Assembly: GCA_002686265.1 (NCBI GenBank)
Contig: NZBA01000024.1
Location: 1 to 64,000, forward strand
DNA length: 64,000 nt
DNA from: Planctomycetota bacterium
GTDB taxonomy: Bacteria; Planctomycetota; UBA1135; GCA-002686595
Direction of reading: 5' to 3'
The notes under the pieces are model-generated. The model had not been told where the DNA came from. It did not search any database and worked only from the letters and a program-made list of their open reading frames with translations. The translations under genes were made by a program, and so were the position numbers. Below, piece after piece: positions 58,988 through 64,000 of the stretch; within the stretch, counting starts at the first letter, position 1, and the number at the start of each line of letters is the position of its first letter.

Positions 58988-61900
58988 TGGGCCACCTCCG
59001 GGTCGGGTCGAATCGCGACGAAGCGCCCTACGATGCCGTAGAGCGCCGGGACGAAGAAGAGCGTCAGAAAGGCGCCGCCGCAGACCGCGCCGATGATTGC
59101 GCGGGCGAGGGGGACGTTGGCCTCGGCGCCTTCGCCGATGCCGATCGCCATCGGCCCCAGGGCCAGGGCCGTGGTGAGCGATGTCATCAACAGCGGCCGC
59201 AGGCGGGTCTCGGCGGCGTCCAGGATCGCCTCGCGCAGCGGTGCGCCCTCGCGCTGGCGGCGGACGGCGAAGTCCACCAGCAGGATCGAGTACTCGACGA
59301 CCAGTCCGACCATCAGGATCAGGCCCATGAACGAGGGAATCGAGAGGTGCGTGCGCGTCACCCACAGGCTGGCGACGACGCCGATCAGACCGAGGGGAAC
59401 GGTCAAGAGGATCACCAGCGGCAGGGCGAAGGAACGCAACTGGGCGACCATCACCAAGAAGACCAGGATGGTTGCGACCAGCAAGCCGAAGCCGAATTGC
59501 CCGAAGGACTCGTTCATGGTCACGATCTCGCCCTTGACGGCCCAGGTGTAGCCCTTGCCCGCGTAGCCGCGATCCTCCATCAGCTCGGCCATGGCGGGTG
59601 AGCTCGCAAGGCGTTCCTCGATTTCGGCCACCACGCCACCGAGGTCACGGCCTTCGACGTTGGCGAAGACGTCCACCGTACGTGTCAGGCTGAGATGCTT
59701 GACGACCACCGGAGAGGTGGTCCGCCGAATCCGTGCGACATTCTTGAGCAGCACCGGCCGCTCGCTGAAGGCGCCGGTGATGGGGATGTTCTGGAGGGTC
59801 TCGAGCGACTCGATCTCCTCGACCGGGTACTGGGCGCCGATGAAGTAGTGGTTGCCGTTCTTGGGGTCGATCCAGAAGCTGGGCTCGAAGCCGATCGAGG
59901 AGTTGAGGGCGGCGGCCACGTTTCGGATCACGTCCTCCTGGGTCAGGCCGAGGTGGGCGGCCTTGACGCGATCGACCTCGATCTCGAGGGCCGGGTAGTC
60001 GAGCGGCTGGGCGATGCGCACGTCCTCCACACCCTCGATCTCGCGCAGCTCGCGCAGCACTGCCCCCGCGATTTCGTGGGCGACCTCGAGCTTGCTGCCC
60101 TGGATCTGGATGTCGATCGGCGAGGGCAGGCCCATGTTCAGGGCCGCGGTCAGCATCCCGCCGGTGTCGAAGGCGAAATCGATGCCGGCGAAGCGCTCGT
60201 TGAGCACCTCGCGCAGTGCGGCTGCCCATTCCTGCGAGGTGCGCTCGCGGTCCTCGCCGAGTTGCACCAGGAGGAATGCGTCCATCGGCCCGTTGTTCGG
60301 CGTGTAGGCCGCCGGCCAGTCGTTCAACACGCCGATGTTCGAGATGACCAGGCGCAGGTCCGATCCGTCTTCTCCGGCTCGGCCGATCTGCTCCTCGAGG
60401 ACCGCCTCGACCTCGGCCACGATCTCCTCGGTGCGTTCCAGGCGCGTCCCGGCCGGGGCGCGCATGAGGATCGTGAACTGCCCGCTGTCAACGCGCGGGA
60501 AGAGCTCGGTCCCCAGGTTGGCCATGCCGAACAGGGAGAGACCGAAGAGCAGCGCGGTCCCGGCGACCAGCGGGCGGCGGGCGCGGAAACAGGCCGCGGC
60601 AAGACCGCGGTAGGCCCGGCCCAACCCGTCGCTGTGCGCCGCGGCGCCGGCCGGGTCCAGAACACGCGCCGCCGCCGCCGGGATGACGGTCATGGCCACG
60701 ACGTAGGAGGTCGCCACGGCGAAGGTCACCGCCACCGCGAGGGGCGTGAACAGGTAGCGCGCCATGCCGGTCAGGGAGACGACCGGGAAGAAGACCACGA
60801 CGAAGGTCAAGCTGGAGACGAATACCGGCAGGGCGACCTCCCCGGCCCCGTCGAGGGCCGCTTGGGCGCGCGTCTTGCCCATTCGCAGGTGGCGCGCGAT
60901 GTTCTCGGTGACCACGATCGCCTGGTCCACCAGAACGCCGACCGAGAGGGCCAGGCCGCCGAGGGTCATCGAGTTGAGCGTGTTGCCGGTGAAGAACATC
61001 CCGATCCCCGCCCCGAGTAGGCCGAGGGGGATGGCGATCAGGACCAGGGCCGTTGAGCGCACGCTGCGCAGGAAGGCCAGTACGACCAGACCGACCAGCA
61101 GGATCCCGAAGAGCCCGTTCGCGATCAGGGTCTTGATCGTCGCGCGGATGCTGTGGGATTGGTCCATGACGACCGACATGTCGAGGTCATCGGTCTTGCC
61201 CGTGTCGTCGAACTCCTTGATGCGCGCTTCGATCTGGCCGATGCGCGAGCGAACCTGATCGACGATCTCCAGGGAATTCGCCCCCGGCTGGCGGTAGATC
61301 GGCACGTACAGCCGCCGCTTGCCATTGATGCGGACGATGTTGGATTGGATCTGGAAGCTGTCGCGCGCCTCGCCGACGTCCTTGAGGAACACCGGCCCGT
61401 TCTCGTCGATGCGGAGCGGCGTGTCGTTCAGCTCCTCGACCTCGTCGACCATCGCGTTGGAGAGCACGAGGTAGTCGTAGTCGCCGAGCTTGGCGCTGCC
61501 GGTGGGTACGAAGGGGTTCGAGCGCTTGACGGCCTCGACGACCTCCATCAGCGACAGGTCGCGGGCCTCGAGGTCATCGCGGTCGACATACGCCAGGATG
61601 CGCCGCAGCACGCCGCCGTAGACCGCCGGCGCGACCACGCCTTGGATCGACTGCAGGCGGTTGCGTCCCTCGTGGTAGGCGGTGTCGTGGAGTTCCTTCT
61701 CGCTCATCGTGTCCGACGAGACCGCCAGCAGGCAGAGCGGCACCGAAGCCGTCGGATCGAAGGGCATCACCATCGGCGGCAGGGTGCCCGGCGGAAGGTA
61801 GAACAAGTCCGACATCGCGAGCGAGGTCACCTGGGACATCGCGTCGGCGTGGGAGATGTCCTCGCGGAAGAAGTCCTTGACCACGCACACGCCTAGCATG

Positions 61901-62151
61901 GCCTTGGCCTCCTGGTGGGAGATGCCGACCGACTGTCCCGTCCAGCGCTGGAGGCGCGACATGATGTCGCGCTCGACGACCTCGGGCGGCATGCCCGGGT
62001 AGAGAGTCAGGATCTGGACCGCGGGCGTGCGGAAGATCGGCAGCAGGTCCTTGGGCAGGCGCTGGTAGGAAAACAGGCCCAGGACGCAGACCGCGAGCGC
62101 CCCCACGATGACGGCGTAGGGGTTGCGCAACGCCATGCGGACGAAACCCAT
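58984..62151 (-). CDS. RND-family efflux pump inner-membrane protein
   Basis: A 1055-residue proton-driven efflux transporter with 12 helices and two large periplasmic loops (MGFVRMALRNPYAVIVGALAVCVLGLFSYQRLPKDLLP at the N terminus). The first Asp/Asp pair expected in TM4 is reduced to one acidic residue: GVLVDQAIVVTENIARHL. It is nearest to HAE1/CzcA-like subfamilies without clear drug or metal specificity. The adaptor/TolC chimera is encoded immediately downstream with a 4-base overlap, so the normal partner set is altered. Confidence 0.92.
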   Translation of the reverse strand: MGFVRMALRNPYAVIVGALAVCVLGLFSYQRLPKDLLPIFRTPAVQILTLYPGMPPEVVERDIMSRLQRWTGQSVGISHQEAKAMLGVCVVKDFFREDISHADAMSQVTSLAMSDLFYLPPGTLPPMVMPFDPTASVPLCLLAVSSDTMSEKELHDTAYHEGRNRLQSIQGVVAPAVYGGVLRRILAYVDRDDLEARDLSLMEVVEAVKRSNPFVPTGSAKLGDYDYLVLSNAMVDEVEELNDTPLRIDENGPVFLKDVGEARDSFQIQSNIVRINGKRRLYVPIYRQPGANSLEIVDQVRSRIGQIEARIKEFDDTGKTDDLDMSVVMDQSHSIRATIKTLIANGLFGILLVGLVVLAFLRSVRSTALVLIAIPLGLLGAGIGMFFTGNTLNSMTLGGLALSVGVLVDQAIVVTENIARHLRMGKTRAQAALDGAGEVALPVFVSSLTFVVVFFPVVSLTGMARYLFTPLAVAVTFAVATSYVVAMTVIPAAAARVLDPAGAAAHSDGLGRAYRGLAAACFRARRPLVAGTALLFGLSLFGMANLGTELFPRVDSGQFTILMRAPAGTRLERTEEIVAEVEAVLEEQIGRAGEDGSDLRLVISNIGVLNDWPAAYTPNNGPMDAFLLVQLGEDRERTSQEWAAALREVLNERFAGIDFAFDTGGMLTAALNMGLPSPIDIQIQGSKLEVAHEIAGAVLRELREIEGVEDVRIAQPLDYPALEIEVDRVKAAHLGLTQEDVIRNVAAALNSSIGFEPSFWIDPKNGNHYFIGAQYPVEEIESLETLQNIPITGAFSERPVLLKNVARIRRTTSPVVVKHLSLTRTVDVFANVEGRDLGGVVAEIEERLASSPAMAELMEDRGYAGKGYTWAVKGEIVTMNESFGQFGFGLLVATILVFLVMVAQLRSFALPLVILLTVPLGLIGVVASLWVTRTHLSIPSFMGLILMVGLVVEYSILLVDFAVRRQREGAPLREAILDAAETRLRPLLMTSLTTALALGPMAIGIGEGAEANVPLARAIIGAVCGGAFLTLFFVPALYGIVGRFVAIRPDPEVAQ

Positions 62152-62265
62152 GCGGGTCTCCGCTCTCTTGTGATAGGGACAAAGGGCGGAGCCGGCGGCG
62201 GCGCGGAGACTACTCGGATGAGAGCGCTCGCGGTGAGTGAAAACGACGGGAGTCGACGCGCGCGC

Positions 62266-64000
62266 TCAGGTCGTGTCCTGTGGCTCGCCCGCGCGACGCC
62301 CTACCAGGCGTAGGAAACCGATCAAGAGCGCGCTCCCGCAGAGCATCGCGATCCAGGGCGAGAGACCGAGGAAGGCGCAGGGCAAGTAGCCCGCGATCAT
62401 GGCCACGCCCATGGCCAGGAGCGCGTAGGGCGCCTGGGTGCGCACGTGGTCGATGTGGTCCGAGGCGGCCGCGACCGAGGAGAGCACGGTCGTGTCCGAG
62501 ATCGGGGAGCAGTGGTCGCCGAAGATCGAGCCCTCGAGCACGGCCCCGATCGAAAGCACCATCAGGAAGTGACCGGCGGGCTCGCCGCCGACCTCGACGC
62601 CTTGCCCGAGAGAGAAGGACAGGCCGACGACCAGGGGTAGGAGGATGCTCATCGTCCCCCAGGAGGAACCAGTCGCGAAGGCGACGGCGCCGGAGAGGAC
62701 GAACAGGACGGCCGGCAAGGTCATGGGCGCGGCCATGTCGCCCAGCGCCGCGGTCAGGAAACGTGCCGTGCCGACCTCGCCGCAGGCGGCGCCCAGCATC
62801 CAGGCCAGGTAGAGGATCACCAGCGCCACGCCCGTGGCGCGCAGGGTCCTCCAGGCGGCGTCCCAGATCTCACCCCGCAGGCCGGCGGCGAGGGAGAAGA
62901 GCACCGCCAGCCCCAGGCCGGTACTCGAGCCGATGGCGAGCGGCTTGCTGCCGCTGCCGTCGAACAGGACCGAGGTGATGCCCTCGAGGGAGAGCAGCCG
63001 TTCCAGCGGCATGTCGAAGGCGCTGCCGCGGCGGGCGATCTCGAAGAGGGTCACGACGATGAAGGCGCCCAGGGGAATCAGGGCGCGGTGGGCGCGGATC
63101 GTGACGCCCTCGGCCGGCCGCATGGTGGTGGCGATGTCGCTCACCATCGGCTCGCCGCCGGGGCGCACCAGTGCGCCGGTCGCCCGGGCCCGCCGCTCGG
63201 CGGTGAGCATCGGTCCGAAGTCGCGGCCGCTGATCACCACCACCGCCACGAGCACCAGGCTGAAGATGCAGTAGAAGCGGTAGGGGAGCGTGTCGAGGAA
63301 GACCGCGTAGCCGTCGGCGGGCGTCAGCCCCGCGAGGGGCAGCTGGGCGCTGAAGGTCGAGACCTCGAAGGCGATCCAGGTGCTGAAGATCGAGATTCCC
63401 GCCACCGGTGCGGCGGTGCTGTCGACGATGTAGGCCAACTTCTCCCGTGCGATGTGCAGCTTGTCGAAGAGCGGGCGCATGGTGCTGCCGACCAGAATCG
63501 TGTTGGCGTAGTCGTCGAAGAAAACCGCCAGGCCCATCAGGTAGGCGGCGATCTGTGTCTTGCGCGCCCCGCCGGCCAGGCGCGCCACGAGGTCCATGAT
63601 GCCGCGCAGTCCTCCGTTGCGCGTGACGACGCCGACCATCGCCAGCATGGCGATCACGAACACGATGATGTACTGCCGCTCGCTATCGACGAGTTGCTCG
63701 CGCAGGAAGGTGCTGAACAGGTCCACGAACCCCCCGCCGGTGCTGGCGACGAGCCCCTCCCCGGCCTCGAAGCGCAAGAGGAAGGCGGCTGCCAGGACGC
63801 CCAGAAAGAGGGCCGGCACGGGCCGGCGCAGGAGGAGGGCGAGTCCGATCGCGAGCAGCGGGGGCAGGAGTGAACGCTTGCTGGGCGCCTTCCACGGGTA
63901 CGCGTGTTCGGCGGGCGGGACTTCGCCCACGCTCCAGGCGAGGTGCAGGAGTGACTCCTCCGCGCGCAGCTCGACGTCGAGGCCTCCGCTCTCGACGGCG
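62266..64000 (-). CDS. nhaC: NhaC-type Na+/H+ antiporter (5' end outside window)
   Basis: The frame remains open from 63930 to the window edge, so the true start is upstream and at least 577 codons are visible. The body is a multi-helix transporter with the NhaC blocks GVVTRNGGLRGIMDLV, LAVFFDDYANTILVGSTMRPL, AYIVDSTAAPVAGISIFSTWIAFEV and FATGSSWGTMSILLPLVVG. NhaC exchanges sodium for protons; relatives can also move malate/lactate. An N-terminal hydrophilic segment upstream of the first helix (ESGGLDVELRAEESLLHLAWSVGEVPPAEHAYPW) suggests an extra extracytoplasmic domain, as seen in some planctomycete-type members. Confidence 0.9.
   Translation of the reverse strand, partial: AVESGGLDVELRAEESLLHLAWSVGEVPPAEHAYPWKAPSKRSLLPPLLAIGLALLLRRPVPALFLGVLAAAFLLRFEAGEGLVASTGGGFVDLFSTFLREQLVDSERQYIIVFVIAMLAMVGVVTRNGGLRGIMDLVARLAGGARKTQIAAYLMGLAVFFDDYANTILVGSTMRPLFDKLHIAREKLAYIVDSTAAPVAGISIFSTWIAFEVSTFSAQLPLAGLTPADGYAVFLDTLPYRFYCIFSLVLVAVVVISGRDFGPMLTAERRARATGALVRPGGEPMVSDIATTMRPAEGVTIRAHRALIPLGAFIVVTLFEIARRGSAFDMPLERLLSLEGITSVLFDGSGSKPLAIGSSTGLGLAVLFSLAAGLRGEIWDAAWRTLRATGVALVILYLAWMLGAACGEVGTARFLTAALGDMAAPMTLPAVLFVLSGAVAFATGSSWGTMSILLPLVVGLSFSLGQGVEVGGEPAGHFLMVLSIGAVLEGSIFGDHCSPISDTTVLSSVAAASDHIDHVRTQAPYALLAMGVAMIAGYLPCAFLGLSPWIAMLCGSALLIGFLRLVGRRAGEPQDTT

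Noticed and set aside
1-64000. tRNA, rRNA, CRISPR, riboswitch or transposase genes
   Set aside because: No TPsiC-like tRNA signatures, rRNA blocks, regular direct repeats with spacers, or transposase motifs were found on reading; a dedicated covariance-model search was not possible.

Overview
The window is about 70% GC and densely coded, with weak or absent Shine-Dalgarno sites. It looks chromosomal and bacterial. The gene content (exosortase with a PEP-CTERM protein, McsB arginine kinase, PQQ-type beta-propeller opening with a WPGWRG motif, several SGNH proteins, CotH/VTC/DUF4956 operon, DUF58/VWA pair) suggests a high-GC member of the Planctomycetota or a related group. That assignment is inference; no rRNA or other marker is present. 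No tRNA, rRNA, CRISPR array or intact insertion sequence was seen.

Layout. 0-10 kb: end of a coiled-coil protein, an SLC13-type permease, McsB, a degenerate HAD protein, a GT4 glycosyltransferase, a STAS/PilZ protein divergent from a GAF-SpoIIE phosphatase, and dihydroorotase. 9.6-14.7 kb: minus-strand secretion and envelope block with EpsI, exosortase, a 71-residue PEP-CTERM protein, and an operon of Wza-like export protein, Wzz/GumC-like protein and a BY-kinase-like ATPase. 14.9-26.1 kb: two giant minus-strand genes, an NRPS (formyltransferase, half condensation domain, glycine-type adenylation domain split by a luciferase-like monooxygenase, carrier domain) and a PKS (KS-AT-KR-DH-ACP-TE). 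26.5-41.9 kb: surface-modification region with a sulfatase-fold membrane enzyme, SGNH proteins, an APH-type kinase, an acyl-CoA dehydrogenase, a free carrier protein, a proline-type adenylation enzyme, an MBOAT-SGNH fusion, glycosyltransferases, a flippase and a glycosidase-like protein. 42.3-48.6 kb: WecG/TagA-type glycosyltransferase, VTC-CotH-DUF4956 operon, and an undecaprenyl-phosphate sugar transferase with a GGDEF-like head. 49-64 kb: secreted repeat/PKD protein, PQQ propeller, SGNH protein, lipase-like hydrolase, DUF58 and VWA proteins, RND pump with an adaptor/TolC chimera, and an NhaC antiporter cut by the window edge.

The most interesting system is at 30.7-36.7 kb. A proline-type adenylation enzyme, a stand-alone carrier and an acyl-CoA dehydrogenase are the three parts needed to make pyrrole-2-carboxyl-carrier protein (as in PltF/PltL/PltE). 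They sit directly before an MBOAT-SGNH fusion, the architecture used by Dlt, Alg and Pat systems to acylate cell-surface polymers, with glycosyltransferase and flippase genes next door. The inference is a Dlt-like system that decorates a surface glycan with a pyrrole acyl group. The NRPS-PKS pair is a separate, compact pathway expected to start from formyl-glycine.

Promoter-like boxes of the form GNTANNNT recur upstream of many genes. At two divergent gene pairs they fuse into one palindrome, GCTANNNTAGC, and at three starts they lie only 6-10 bases before the start codon, suggesting leaderless mRNAs.
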